Below, in pieces: positions 8,042 through 15,063 of a stretch of DNA of 15,163 nucleotides (within the stretch, counting starts at the first letter, position 1; every line of letters starts with the position of its first letter). Both the position numbers and the translations under genes were made by a program. The stretch comes from a bacterium (GTDB taxonomy: Bacteria > 4484-113 > JAGGVC01), in NCBI GenBank assembly GCA_039961635.1, contig JABRWB010000071.1, positions 1 through 15,163 of the forward strand, written 5' to 3'. The notes below the pieces were generated by a model, which searched no databases, was not told where the DNA came from, and saw nothing but the letters and a program-made list of their open reading frames with translations.

Positions 8042-11000
8042 TGAATGCATCGCCCCCTTCGAGGTCATCGAAAGTTCTGGGCCGCCGGGTCACCCTCAGC
8101 CGGTCCTCTATCAGCGCCTTAAGCTCGCTTTCGTCCTTTTCCACTTGGACGTCAAGCGAAAGGCTTTTCAGTTCGTTGACAATCACGTTGAAGCTTTCCG
8201 GAACGCCTGGCTCGGGAATCATTTTCCCGTCCACGATCGCCTTGTAAGTCATATTGCGACCGGTTACGTCGTCGCTCTTGGAGGTAAGCATTTCCTTGAG
8301 CAAGTATGCAGCGCCATAGCCTTCCAGCGCCCAAACCTCCATCTCTCCCAACCTTTGGCCGCCGAATTGCGCCTTGCCACCCAATGGCTGCTGCGTGATT
8401 AGTGCGTAGCTGCCTGTACTGCGGGCGTGCATCTTGTCGTCCACCAAGTGATTGAGTTTCATGATGTACATCATGCCGACGATGACCCGCTCTTTAAACG
8501 GCTCGCCGGTGATGCCGTCGAACAATACGGTTTTGCCGTCCAGAGGCAACTGAAGATGCTTGTATAGCTGCCGGATTTGATCCTCGGTAACGCCTCGGAA
8601 CACTGGGGCGGTAATCCGCAAAGGATTCTTAACATCCCTTGTGTGCACTTCATTAATGTCGAGTTCGAATCGGTCCTTCGACTGATCGAACGGAATCGGC
8701 TTGGAACGATCCAAAAGCTCCTTCACCTCGTCCGCCTGCGACTGCTCAATAAAACTGCAAGCTAGCCCCAAATGTGTTTCGAGAACCTGGCCGATGTTCA
8801 TTCGATTCGGCACGCCAAGAGGATTAAGCACTATGTCAACAGTCCGTCCGTCCGGCAGGAAAGGCATGTCCTCTTCAGGCACTATGATCGAAACGACGCC
8901 TTTGTTTCCATGCCTTCCCGCAATTTTGTCGCCGACCTTCAGAACCTTTTTCTTTGCGATATAAACGCGGGCAAGTTCCACTATATTGTGCGGCAGATCG
9001 AATCCATCCTTGCGGCTGTAATATTGAGTTCTGATGACCACACCCTCTTGGCCATGCGGCACCTTGAGGGGGCTGTTTTTAAATCCCTTGCCCTTATCGC
9101 CGAAAACCGCACGGATTAGCTTTTCCTCTCCGGTAAGATCGCTTTCACCCTTGGGGGTGATCTTGCCGACTAGACCATCGCCGCTTTTCACTTCGGCGCC
9201 GACGCGAATGATCCCGCGTTCATCCAAGTTGCGCTCTATGTAGTCCTCGCCCAAACCCAGCACTTCTCGGGTGATTTTTTCTGGGCCGAGCTTCGTCTGC
9301 CTTGCCTCGCACTCGTGCTTTTCAATGTGAAGACTCGTGAAGTAGTCCTCCTTCACCAGCCTTTCGGAAACCACGATCGCGTCTTCAAAGTTGTAGCCGC
9401 GCCATGGAAGAAATGCCACAAGCACGTTGCGGCCCAACGCCAGCTCGCCCTCGACGGTGCTCGAGCTGTCCGCAAGCAAATCGCCCTTTACAACCACGGT
9501 ATCTTTGGTAACCCGTACCCTCTGATCGATTAGCGTTCCCTGGTTGCTGCGCTGGAATTTGCGAAGCCGGATCCACTCGCGAACGGACTCGGGATCGCGG
9601 TTGAGAGCGCGGAATTCGCGGTCCTCAAACGGCAGATCGCGAAATACGGCTTTCCAAGGATTGGGCGGACTGAAAATATATTCGAACTTGCTCTTGTTCA
9701 GCACCTCGCCAAGACCCTGTGTTTCGAGGTTGGGAAAATCGAGTATTTCTCCGGACTGACTGTCATAAACGATACCTTTTTCCAGTCCGATTCGCTTGCT
9801 GTCCACGTATATCACACGCCCGCAGAAAGAACTGCGTACGGCGCTGCCCGCATCCTCTGAAATCGCGGTTTCGCTGCCTGTGCCCACCAGGGCGCGATCC
9901 GGAAACAAAAGGGGCACCGCCTGGCGCTGCATGTTCGAACCCATCAGCGCGCGGTTCGCGTCGTCGTGCTCCAGGAACGGTATAAGTGAAGTAGTAACCG
10001 AAATGAATTGCATCGGCGACACTTCCACCAACTCAACCTCGTTTCGGCTGACCACTTCGAAATTGCCGTTGTGACGCACAAAGAGCACATCTTCGGTGAT
10101 CCTGCCAAGCTTGTCGCGCCCCGTAGTCGAAGGCGCGATGTGATATCCCCTTTCTTCGTTCGCGGAAAGGCGAACAATCTTGTTGGTCACGCGGCCTTCT
10201 TCAACCACATGAAACGGAGTCACAATGAAGCCGTACTCGTCCACACTGGCGTATGTGGAAAGCGAGCTTATCAAGCCGATATTCGGACCTTCCGGCGACT
10301 CGATGGGACAAACTCGACCGTAATGGCTGTGGTGCACGTCGCGGAAATCGAACCTCGCACTTTCCCTTGTCAAACCCTTCGGACCAAGCGCCGACAGCCT
10401 TCGCTTGTGAGTGAGGCTGGTAAGAGGGTTAGTGTTGTCCATAAACTGCGACATCTGGGAGCTGCCGAAAAACTCCTTGAGCACTCCGATTAAAGGGCGC
10501 GTATTAAGAAGAGTTTTTGGCGTCTCCTTGTCCGCATCGGGCATCATCAGTTTTTCCTTGACGATACGCTCGACGCGCAGCAGTCCGCGCCTAAGCTGGG
10601 CCTGAAGCAGCTCGCCGATATGCTCCACGCGGCGGTTTTCAAGGTTCAAGTGCTCTACATCATCAACCGGTCCCGTTCCCGACTCTTGTAAATCGTGCAG
10701 TTTGCGGAATGTTTCGAGCAGATCCGCGTGCGTCAGCACCCTGACATCATTCGGAATGGATAATCCGAGCTTTCGGTTGAGAACGTGGCGACCCACTTTT
10801 GCCAGATCGTATCGTTTTTCATCGAAAAATCTTGAAGGAAGCATCGCCGACAATACGTCTTCGCTGAAAGGCTCGGTGGGATGAAGACGCTTCCAGATGT
10901 CTTTTTGTGCTTCAAGCATGTTGCGAGCAACATCCTTTTCCAAGGTGCCGTGAAGCGACTCGCGGATTTCCATTTCTGGCGTAGGCCATTGGGATTTCGA

Positions 11001-11645
11001 GAAGCGGTTTTCGGGGTAATAAATGACTTTGTTTATATGATCCACTTCGAATCCGAGTGCTTTGAAAAACGTCGTGATCGGCACTTTGAGGACGCGCCGC
11101 GGACTATCAATTCGCACTTGGTAAACGTTGTTTTTCTTGTCGTACTCGTATTTGAGCCATGCGCCGCGGTATGGAATCACCTTGGCCATAAAGGCGTCCT
11201 CGCTTGCCGTGCGTTTATCGCCCGGCGTGAAATAAACACCCGGGCTGCGCACGAGCTGCGATACGATAACGCGCTCGACGCCATTGACTACAAACGTCCC
11301 GGCGGAAGTCATAAAGGGCAGCTCGGCTATGTAAACTTCCTGCTCCTTTATCTCTCCCGTTTTGCGGTTGCAAAAACTGAATATTCCTTTGAGCGTTCCG
11401 GCATAGGTCTTGTCCTGCTCGAAGCAGTCCAGGATATCCATTTCCGGCAATGTGATGCTGTAATCGTCGAAATGCAGTTCCAGCGTTTCATCGTTGGACA
11501 CGATGGGAAACGTTTCGCTAAATACCTCCGCCACGCCCTCGAAGCAAAACTGCTCGAACGAGCGGGTCTGGATATCCAGCAGGTTCGAAAGCGGCAGGTA
11601 GTCCTTTTCCGCCAAATTCAGGCGTCTTTCAGTAAGCAGAGCCAA
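8034..11645 (-). CDS. rpoB: DNA-directed RNA polymerase subunit beta (TTG start)
   Basis: Beta subunit, 1203 residues, forming with beta' the catalytic cleft of RNA polymerase; target of rifampicin. Visible landmarks are [20 protein letters not shown] (120-139), the rifampicin region at 394-420, [19 protein letters not shown] (441-459), [20 protein letters not shown] (557-576), RGYNFEDA (749-756), the catalytic lysine region [13 protein letters not shown] (905-917) and [20 protein letters not shown] (1073-1092). The start is TTG at 11645: AGGAGG lies 7 bases upstream and [21 protein letters not shown] is a plausible N-terminus. It lacks the roughly 100-residue SI2 insertion of Proteobacteria. 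It has about 50 extra residues near 630-690 and a two-residue insertion in the usual DHLGNRR motif (HLNLENRR, 332-339). Residues contacting rifampicin (Q, D, H, R, S of the core region) have the ordinary sensitive-type identities. Confidence 0.98.
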   Translation of the reverse strand: MALLTERRLNLAEKDYLPLSNLLDIQTRSFEQFCFEGVAEVFSETFPIVSNDETLELHFDDYSITLPEMDILDCFEQDKTYAGTLKGIFSFCNRKTGEIKEQEVYIAELPFMTSAGTFVVNGVERVIVSQLVRSPGVYFTPGDKRTASEDAFMAKVIPYRGAWLKYEYDKKNNVYQVRIDSPRRVLKVPITTFFKALGFEVDHINKVIYYPENRFSKSQWPTPEMEIRESLHGTLEKDVARNMLEAQKDIWKRLHPTEPFSEDVLSAMLPSRFFDEKRYDLAKVGRHVLNRKLGLSIPNDVRVLTHADLLETFRKLHDLQESGTGPVDDVEHLNLENRRVEHIGELLQAQLRRGLLRVERIVKEKLMMPDADKETPKTLLNTRPLIGVLKEFFGSSQMSQFMDNTNPLTSLTHKRRLSALGPKGLTRESARFDFRDVHHSHYGRVCPIESPEGPNIGLISSLSTYASVDEYGFIVTPFHVVEEGRVTNKIVRLSANEERGYHIAPSTTGRDKLGRITEDVLFVRHNGNFEVVSRNEVELVEVSPMQFISVTTSLIPFLEHDDANRALMGSNMQRQAVPLLFPDRALVGTGSETAISEDAGSAVRSSFCGRVIYVDSKRIGLEKGIVYDSQSGEILDFPNLETQGLGEVLNKSKFEYIFSPPNPWKAVFRDLPFEDREFRALNRDPESVREWIRLRKFQRSNQGTLIDQRVRVTKDTVVVKGDLLADSSSTVEGELALGRNVLVAFLPWRGYNFEDAIVVSERLVKEDYFTSLHIEKHECEARQTKLGPEKITREVLGLGEDYIERNLDERGIIRVGAEVKSGDGLVGKITPKGESDLTGEEKLIRAVFGDKGKGFKNSPLKVPHGQEGVVIRTQYYSRKDGFDLPHNIVELARVYIAKKKVLKVGDKIAGRHGNKGVVSIIVPEEDMPFLPDGRTVDIVLNPLGVPNRMNIGQVLETHLGLACSFIEQSQADEVKELLDRSKPIPFDQSKDRFELDINEVHTRDVKNPLRITAPVFRGVTEDQIRQLYKHLQLPLDGKTVLFDGITGEPFKERVIVGMMYIMKLNHLVDDKMHARSTGSYALITQQPLGGKAQFGGQRLGEMEVWALEGYGAAYLLKEMLTSKSDDVTGRNMTYKAIVDGKMIPEPGVPESFNVIVNELKSLSLDVQVEKDESELKALIEDRLRVTRRPRTFDDLEGGDAFNG

Positions 11646-11652
11646 TTTGAAC

Positions 11653-11658
11653 CCTCCT
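11653..11658 (-). promoter_or_regulatory. Ribosome binding site of rpoB, fixes the TTG start
   Basis: The minus strand has a full AGGAGG followed by 7 bases and TTG at 11645. No in-frame ATG exists nearby on either side. The site is directly preceded by a small GC hairpin (11660-11674). Confidence 0.88.
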
Positions 11659-11659
11659 A

Positions 11660-11674
11660 GGCGGGATCGCCGCC
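11660..11674 (-). promoter_or_regulatory. Small GC hairpin abutting the rpoB ribosome binding site
   Basis: The minus strand reads GGCGG-CGATC-CCGCC: a 5-bp all-GC stem with a 5-base loop that ends one base before AGGAGG of rpoB. It leaves the ribosome binding site single-stranded rather than covering it. It could protect a processed 5' end or be incidental. Confidence 0.35.
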
Positions 11675-11690
11675 TTCACTCTTCCGCGCA

Positions 11691-11723
11691 AAACGAGGCG
11701 TCCCGAAATGGAATGCCCCGTTT
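11691..11723 (-). terminator. Candidate attenuator or processing hairpin between rplL and rpoB
   Basis: On the minus strand AAACGGGGC pairs with GCCTCGTTT around a 15-base loop. This gives a 9-bp stem with one G-U pair, and the 3' arm runs into TTTT. The U-run is short, so full termination is unlikely; partial termination or RNase cleavage fits better. In E. coli the same rplL-rpoB gap holds a partial terminator and an RNase III site that lower rpoBC expression relative to rplL. That parallel is established for E. coli only; here it is inference from position and structure. The whole gap is 112 bases and contains no gene. Confidence 0.45.
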
Positions 11724-11757
11724 CCCGACAAAGCAATCAAATATGAGCGAGCCGAAA

Positions 11758-12147
11758 CTATTTGATCTCCACCACCGCGCCGGCGTCAACCAGCTTGTTC
11801 TTGATTTCCTCGGCCTCATCCTTTCCCACTCCCGTCTTAAGGGCCTTGGGAACTTCGTCTACAACAGCCTTCGCTTCTTTGATTCCAATGCCGAGGATAT
11901 CTTTAACGCGCTTGATGACTTCAAGCTTGTTGTCGCCGATCTCCTTGAGATGAACGTCGAACGACGTCTTCTCCGCGGCCGATGAACCTTCCTCCGCCGC
12001 AGCCTGGCCGCCGCCGGCGGCGGCAACAGCAACAGGAGCGACCGCCGCGGCGCTGACGCCCCAGCGATCCTCGAGTTCCTTGACGAGCTGATTGAGCTCG
12101 ACAACTGTCATCGACTCCAATGCATCAATTACAGCTTCCTTGGACAT
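11758..12147 (-). CDS. rplL: 50S ribosomal protein L7/L12
   Basis: L7/L12, 129 residues, the multi-copy stalk protein that recruits translational GTPases such as the EF-G and EF-Tu encoded nearby. The N-terminal dimerisation helix region is about 1-32, followed by an Ala/Gly/Glu-rich flexible hinge (about 33-60). The C-terminal domain (61-129) has the factor-binding [16 protein letters not shown] and ends in [12 protein letters not shown] three bases upstream of the ATG is also in frame, but the ATG at 12147 has GGAGG (12154-12158) at 6 bases whereas the GTG would have only 3, so ATG is chosen. It lies 44 bases after rplJ and is the last gene before the rplL-rpoB hairpin. Confidence 0.97.
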   Translation of the reverse strand: MSKEAVIDALESMTVVELNQLVKELEDRWGVSAAAVAPVAVAAAGGGQAAAEEGSSAAEKTSFDVHLKEIGDNKLEVIKRVKDILGIGIKEAKAVVDEVPKALKTGVGKDEAEEIKNKLVDAGAVVEIK

Positions 12148-12191
12148 CACATACCTCCGAATGATTCCTGACTAAAAAACCGACGGGCTAT

Positions 12192-12725
12192 CTAACCCGC
12201 TTTCTTTTCCGCGTAGGCCTTAACAACGGCAGCGAATCCCTGCGGTGCGGCCTTAAGCAGCCTTACCAAATTCGTCTGAGGGGCCATAAGAAGCCCCAGG
12301 AGCCTCGCACGTAATTCGTCCTTTGACAGAAGCTCGGTAAAACCGACAAATTTGTCCGGGCCGAACACCTGGTTGTCGAAAAAAATGGCCTTGACCGCCA
12401 TTTTCTTGTCGTGTCCGCGGTGAAATTTCCGAATGGCCTTCGCACAGCTCCCGATGTCTGAAGAACCGAAAACCAGGGCGGTGCTTGAAGTAAAGTACGG
12501 AGCGATCCGTTCAACCCAATCTGCACCTTCAATCCTTCCGGTCGCGATCTTGGCAAGCTTGTTCTTGGCCACGAACATGTCCGCGTTCGCTTCCCTGACT
12601 GCAGACTTGAACTGGTCGATTTCGACCGTATCCGATTTGGAAAAGTCGACAAGAAAAGCGAAAGAGCTTTCCTCGAAGACCTTTTGTATGCGCTCGATGC
12701 GAGCTTCTTTGAATTTGCGCAGCAT
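12192..12725 (-). CDS. rplJ: 50S ribosomal protein L10
   Basis: L10, 177 residues, anchors L7/L12 dimers to 23S rRNA at the base of the stalk. The N-terminal domain has the VAKNKLAKIA block (52-61; compare VVKNTLA in other bacteria) and ALVFGSSD at 83-90. The C-terminal helix (about 135-177, LLSKDELRARLLGLLMAPQT...) is the L7/L12 docking helix, and its length would suit two or three dimers. The ATG at 12725 has AGGAG 8 bases upstream, overlapping the rplA stop (TAGGAG), so the two genes are probably translationally coupled. The gap to rplA is only 12 bases, so the separate L10-binding leader known from E. coli is absent at this place. Confidence 0.96.
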   Translation of the reverse strand: MLRKFKEARIERIQKVFEESSFAFLVDFSKSDTVEIDQFKSAVREANADMFVAKNKLAKIATGRIEGADWVERIAPYFTSSTALVFGSSDIGSCAKAIRKFHRGHDKKMAVKAIFFDNQVFGPDKFVGFTELLSKDELRARLLGLLMAPQTNLVRLLKAAPQGFAAVVKAYAEKKAG

Positions 12726-12737
12726 TGCTTTATTCTC

Positions 12738-13430
12738 CTACCGGATGAACTGCGCCGCATCCAGCCTGAGCGCAGGCACCTGGGTGGATCCGATGAATAC
12801 GGATTTGATGAACTGCCCCTTCAGGCTGGCGGGCTTGGCCTTGACCACGACATCCATAACGTGCCGGACGTTTTCAGCCAAATCCTCCGCGCTGAATCCC
12901 ATCCTGCCAACCGTTGTGTGGATAATCCCGGTCTTGTCGTTGCGGTACTCGAGCTTTCCGGCTTTGAATTCCTTGACGAGAGTGCCGATGGCATCAGAAA
13001 GCGTGCCGCTTTTTGGAGACGGCATAAGCCCGCGGGGGCCGAGGACTTTTGCAATTTTCGACACCTCGGCCATGCAATCCGGCACTGCAAGTGCAATGTC
13101 GAAATCCAGCCAGCCGCCCTTGATTTGCTCTATCAAGTCCTGGAGGCCGACATAGTCGGCACCCGCTTGACGCGCTTCTTCGACCTTGTCTCCCTTGGCA
13201 AAAACGAGAATGCGCGGAACCTTTCCGGTGCCCTTGGGAAGCACAAGCGTGCCGCGCAGATTCTGCTCCGGCTTGCGCGGATTGATACCCAGCCTAATGT
13301 GGAGATCGCAGGACTCCCAATCCCGCGTGACTTTCTTGAGCTTCCCGAGCGCATCTTCCAAGCCGTGCGGCAACTTGCGCTCTCCCAGCTCGGCTTCGCG
13401 CTTCAAATAAACCTTTGATTTTTTCGGCAT
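12738..13430 (-). CDS. rplA: 50S ribosomal protein L1
   Basis: L1, 230 residues, the mobile L1 stalk protein that helps release deacylated tRNA from the E site; in many bacteria it also represses its own rplKA mRNA. Visible are NLRGTLVLPKGTGKVPRILVFA (from residue 57), VLGPRGLMPSPKSGTLS (129-145) and EYRNDKTGIIHTTVGRMGFS (161-180), all L1 hallmarks. The frame stays open upstream to 13511, overlapping rplK. The ATG at 13430 begins the family-like MPKKSKVYLKREAELG, follows GGAGG closely (4 bases) and yields the normal length of about 230. It lies 19 bases after rplK. Confidence 0.97.
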   Translation of the reverse strand: MPKKSKVYLKREAELGERKLPHGLEDALGKLKKVTRDWESCDLHIRLGINPRKPEQNLRGTLVLPKGTGKVPRILVFAKGDKVEEARQAGADYVGLQDLIEQIKGGWLDFDIALAVPDCMAEVSKIAKVLGPRGLMPSPKSGTLSDAIGTLVKEFKAGKLEYRNDKTGIIHTTVGRMGFSAEDLAENVRHVMDVVVKAKPASLKGQFIKSVFIGSTQVPALRLDAAQFIR

Positions 13431-13449
13431 GTTTCCTCCGATGCCTCCC

Positions 13450-13875
13450 TCAGTCCACCACTTCGACGCCCATCTGGCGAGCCGAACCGGCCACGATGCG
13501 CATCGCCGCATCCAGGTTTTTGGTGTTGAGGTCTGGTAATTTTTGTTCGGCTACTCTCCTCAGCTGCTCCCGTGTAATCTTGCCAACCTTTATCTTGTTT
13601 GGTTCCTTGCTTCCCTTATCCAGTCCGATCGCCTTCTTGATGAGTTCCGAAGTCGGCGCGGTTTTTTGGACGAAGGTAAAGCTTTTGTCTTCGTAGATCG
13701 TGATCACAACCGGGATGACTTCCCCGGCACGATCACTGGTCGCGGCGTTGAACTGCTTGCAAAACTCCATGATCGCAACACCGTGCTGGCCAAGAGCCGG
13801 ACCGAGCGGTGGAGCGGGCCTGGCGCCGCCTCCCTGAAGCTGCACTTTCACATTTGCGATTACTTTCTTTGCCAT
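13450..13875 (-). CDS. rplK: 50S ribosomal protein L11
   Basis: L11, 141 residues, binds the 23S GTPase-associated centre with L10 and L7/L12; it is the thiostrepton target region and is needed for the RelA stringent response. The N-terminal domain carries the proline-rich [20 protein letters not shown] (20-39) that contacts EF-G and release factors. The C-terminal RNA-binding domain includes [17 protein letters not shown] (93-109) and [17 protein letters not shown]. The ATG at 13875 has AAGGGG 6 bases upstream. It follows nusG after 24 bases and stops in TGA 19 bases before rplA. Confidence 0.98.
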   Translation of the reverse strand: MAKKVIANVKVQLQGGGARPAPPLGPALGQHGVAIMEFCKQFNAATSDRAGEVIPVVITIYEDKSFTFVQKTAPTSELIKKAIGLDKGSKEPNKIKVGKITREQLRRVAEQKLPDLNTKNLDAAMRIVAGSARQMGVEVVD

Positions 13876-13899
13876 AAAAATCCCCTTGGGCTTCCGGTG

Positions 13900-14454
13900 C
13901 TAGTCGGCCTCGTCCTTCTCGGCTTCCACGTACGCGTCAAAAACCTCGACTTGCTCAAAGTCGAGCTCCACCTGCGTGTCGCGACCGAAAATGCTCACCA
14001 TGATCTTTACCTTGTGCCTTTCAGGCTCGATTTCCTTAACTTTTCCGATGGCTTCAACGAACGGGCCTGACAACACCTTTACGGTGTCGCCCACCTTGTA
14101 GCTCGTTTCGACCTCGGGCACATCCTTACCCATCCGAGTGAAGATTTGATTTACTTCCTCCTCGGTGAGAGGCTGCGGCAAGGTTGCGCTCTTAACGAAA
14201 TCGATCACCCCCTGCACCTGGCGGAGCAGGTATCTGTTTGCGTTGTCAAGGTTCATCTTTATCAGAACATAACCCGGGTAAATCTTTTTTATGGTCGTGC
14301 GCTTCTTTCCCCTCACGTTTTCAAGCTTCTTCTCGTAGGGGATCACTATCTGCTCGACATCCTTTCCCAGCTGGCCGTGCTCGATCATATGGTTGATACC
14401 ATTGAGCACCTTCTCCTCATATCCGGAAAGAACATGTAGAACGTACCAGCGCAC
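13900..14454 (-). CDS. nusG: Transcription termination/antitermination factor NusG (GTG start)
   Basis: NusG, 184 residues, binds RNA polymerase at the beta' clamp and links it to Rho or to the ribosome through S10. The NGN domain opens with MRWYVLHVLSGYEEKV and contains KKIYPGYVLIKM (56-67). The KOW domain is at about 118-172, with VSIFGRDTQVELDFEQVE at its end. The frame is open to 14592, but the residues before GTG at 14454 have no NusG character. GGGAG (14461-14465) lies 6 bases before the GTG. Two motif variants stand out: GVIDFV (82-87), where GVTGFVG-like is usual, and SGPF (129-132), where DGPF is usual. Neighbours secE (35 bases upstream) and rplK are the standard context. Confidence 0.97.
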   Translation of the reverse strand: MRWYVLHVLSGYEEKVLNGINHMIEHGQLGKDVEQIVIPYEKKLENVRGKKRTTIKKIYPGYVLIKMNLDNANRYLLRQVQGVIDFVKSATLPQPLTEEEVNQIFTRMGKDVPEVETSYKVGDTVKVLSGPFVEAIGKVKEIEPERHKVKIMVSIFGRDTQVELDFEQVEVFDAYVEAEKDEAD

Positions 14455-14460
14455 TTTTTG

Positions 14461-14465
14461 CTCCC
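14461..14465 (-). promoter_or_regulatory. Ribosome binding site of nusG, fixes the GTG start
   Basis: GGGAG lies 6 bases before GTG at 14454 on the minus strand. Its first two bases fall in the 3' arm of a small hairpin (14464-14480), so ribosome access may depend partly on RNA folding. Confidence 0.75.
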
Positions 14466-14480
14466 GCCACGGGGCGGCGG
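14464..14480 (-). promoter_or_regulatory. GC hairpin overlapping the nusG ribosome binding site
   Basis: The minus strand reads CCGCC-GCCCCGT-GGCGG in the 35-base secE-nusG gap: a 5-bp all-GC stem with a 7-base loop. Its 3' arm shares two bases with the GGGAG ribosome binding site of nusG. It could moderate nusG translation; there is no functional evidence. Confidence 0.35.
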
Positions 14481-14489
14481 AATGCTCCT

Positions 14490-14738
14490 TTAAAAGAAAA
14501 TATTGAAAACCTGGGTTATCACAATGTCCATCAACGAAAGCAAAAGGGCGAAAATCGTCGTGAAAACGAATACGGTAATAGTCGCCCGCCACAACTCCGC
14601 CCTGGACCAGCCTTTAGCAAAGGGCAAAGGCTTATGCTCGGGGAAGGTGATCTTCTTCCACTCGAAACCGAGTTCCCTGAAATAGGTTTTGACCCGGTCC
14701 AGTCTGGACGAACCTTCCGTTAAGTTTTCACTTGACAT
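14490..14738 (-). CDS. secE: Protein translocase subunit SecE
   Basis: SecE, 82 residues, the small essential clamp subunit of the SecYEG inner membrane channel. The amphipathic cytoplasmic helix includes FRELGFEWKKITFPEHK (20-36; family form E-x-KKVTWP). A single hydrophobic membrane segment spans about 53-75 (ITVFVFTTIFALLLSLMDIV core). The family's invariant-like Trp of TWP is Phe here. About nine to ten extra residues (PLPFAKGWSR, 37-46) separate this motif from the membrane helix, compared with the usual WP-x-R-x-E link. The ATG at 14738 is preceded by a weak GTGGGTG. It lies between tRNA-Trp and nusG, the standard position. Confidence 0.93.
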   Translation of the reverse strand: MSSENLTEGSSRLDRVKTYFRELGFEWKKITFPEHKPLPFAKGWSRAELWRATITVFVFTTIFALLLSLMDIVITQVFNIFF

Positions 14739-14767
14739 CTTTCACCCACTCAAACCAAAACTACATC

Positions 14768-14781
14768 CGGGCTTAGGCCCG
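14768..14781 (-). promoter_or_regulatory. Hairpin between tRNA-Trp and secE
   Basis: The minus strand reads CGGGC-CTAA-GCCCG, a perfect 5-bp GC stem with a tetraloop, 17 bases after the tRNA CCA end. It is followed by GATGTAGTTTTGG, not a real U-run, so it is at best a weak terminator. It could mark a processing or attenuation point between the tRNA and the secE mRNA. Confidence 0.4.
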
Positions 14782-14798
14782 TGACAGAAAATTGCAAA

Positions 14799-14872
14799 TG
14801 GCAGGTCCAGCAGGAATCGAACCCGCATCTGCGGTTTTGGAGACCGCCATTCTTCCGTTGAACTATGGACCT
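14799..14872 (-). tRNA. tRNA-Trp (anticodon CCA)
   Basis: A 74-base cloverleaf can be folded by eye: acceptor AGGTCCA/TGGACCT, D stem GTTC/GAAT with a 7-base loop, anticodon stem GCGGT/ACCGC with loop CTCCAAA, variable AGAT, and T stem GCGGG/CCTGC with loop TTCGATT. The discriminator is G73, and the 3' CCA is encoded (14799-14801). The anticodon CCA is at 14838-14840 and reads the Trp codon UGG. Placement between rpmG (10 bases away) and secE (60 bases away) is common in bacteria. It is probably co-transcribed and cut out of the long mRNA. Confidence 0.97.
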
Positions 14873-14882
14873 AAGCATCAGC

Positions 14883-15050
14883 CTACTTGCTCTCCTTGTG
14901 GAGCGTATGCTTGCGGCAGGGCCGACAGTATTTTTTCAGTTCCAGCTTGGCAGGCGTGTTGACGCGGTTGCGCTCGGAATAATAATTCCGGCTGCCGCAG
15001 TCTCCGCATGCGAGCACAACCATCATCCGCTTGTCGCCTTTTTTCGCCAT
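14883..15050 (-). CDS. rpmG: 50S ribosomal protein L33, zinc-binding type
   Basis: L33, 55 residues, a small protein of the 50S subunit near the E site. Two Cys pairs, C15-x-x-C18 and C42-x-x-C45, form the zinc ribbon, so this is the Cys-containing (C+) paralogue type rather than the Cys-free one. Family features are RNYYSERNR (21-29) and KLELKKYCRPCRKHTLHKE (35-53). The ATG at 15050 has AGGTGG 6 bases upstream and the stop is TAG. It sits 13 bases after tuf and 10 before tRNA-Trp. The zinc form often has a zinc-free partner gene elsewhere in a genome; none is in this window. Confidence 0.96.
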   Translation of the reverse strand: MAKKGDKRMMVVLACGDCGSRNYYSERNRVNTPAKLELKKYCRPCRKHTLHKESK

Positions 15051-15063
15051 TACAAGCCACCTG

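Noticed and set aside
8042-8068. Alternative rpoC starts at 8050 and 8068
   Set aside because: They add nine or fewer residues not seen in other RpoC proteins and have no better ribosome binding site. Not fully excluded, since the site before 8041 is also weak.
10386-10466. Possible rifampicin resistance in RpoB
   Set aside because: The key contact positions (E. coli Q513, D516, H526, R529, S531) carry ordinary residues; the differences (for example L511M, Q517N) are not clear resistance changes.
13431-13511. Upstream extension of rplA to 13511
   Set aside because: Overlaps rplK by about 60 bases and is unlike L1; the ATG at 13430 follows GGAGG and matches the family start.
14455-14592. Upstream extension of nusG to 14592
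   Set aside because: Overlaps secE, is unlike NusG, and a well-spaced GGGAG precedes the GTG at 14454.
14878-15060. Minus-strand 60-codon frame over rpmG
   Set aside because: It is out of frame with the clear L33 zinc-ribbon protein at 14883-15050 and has no family character.
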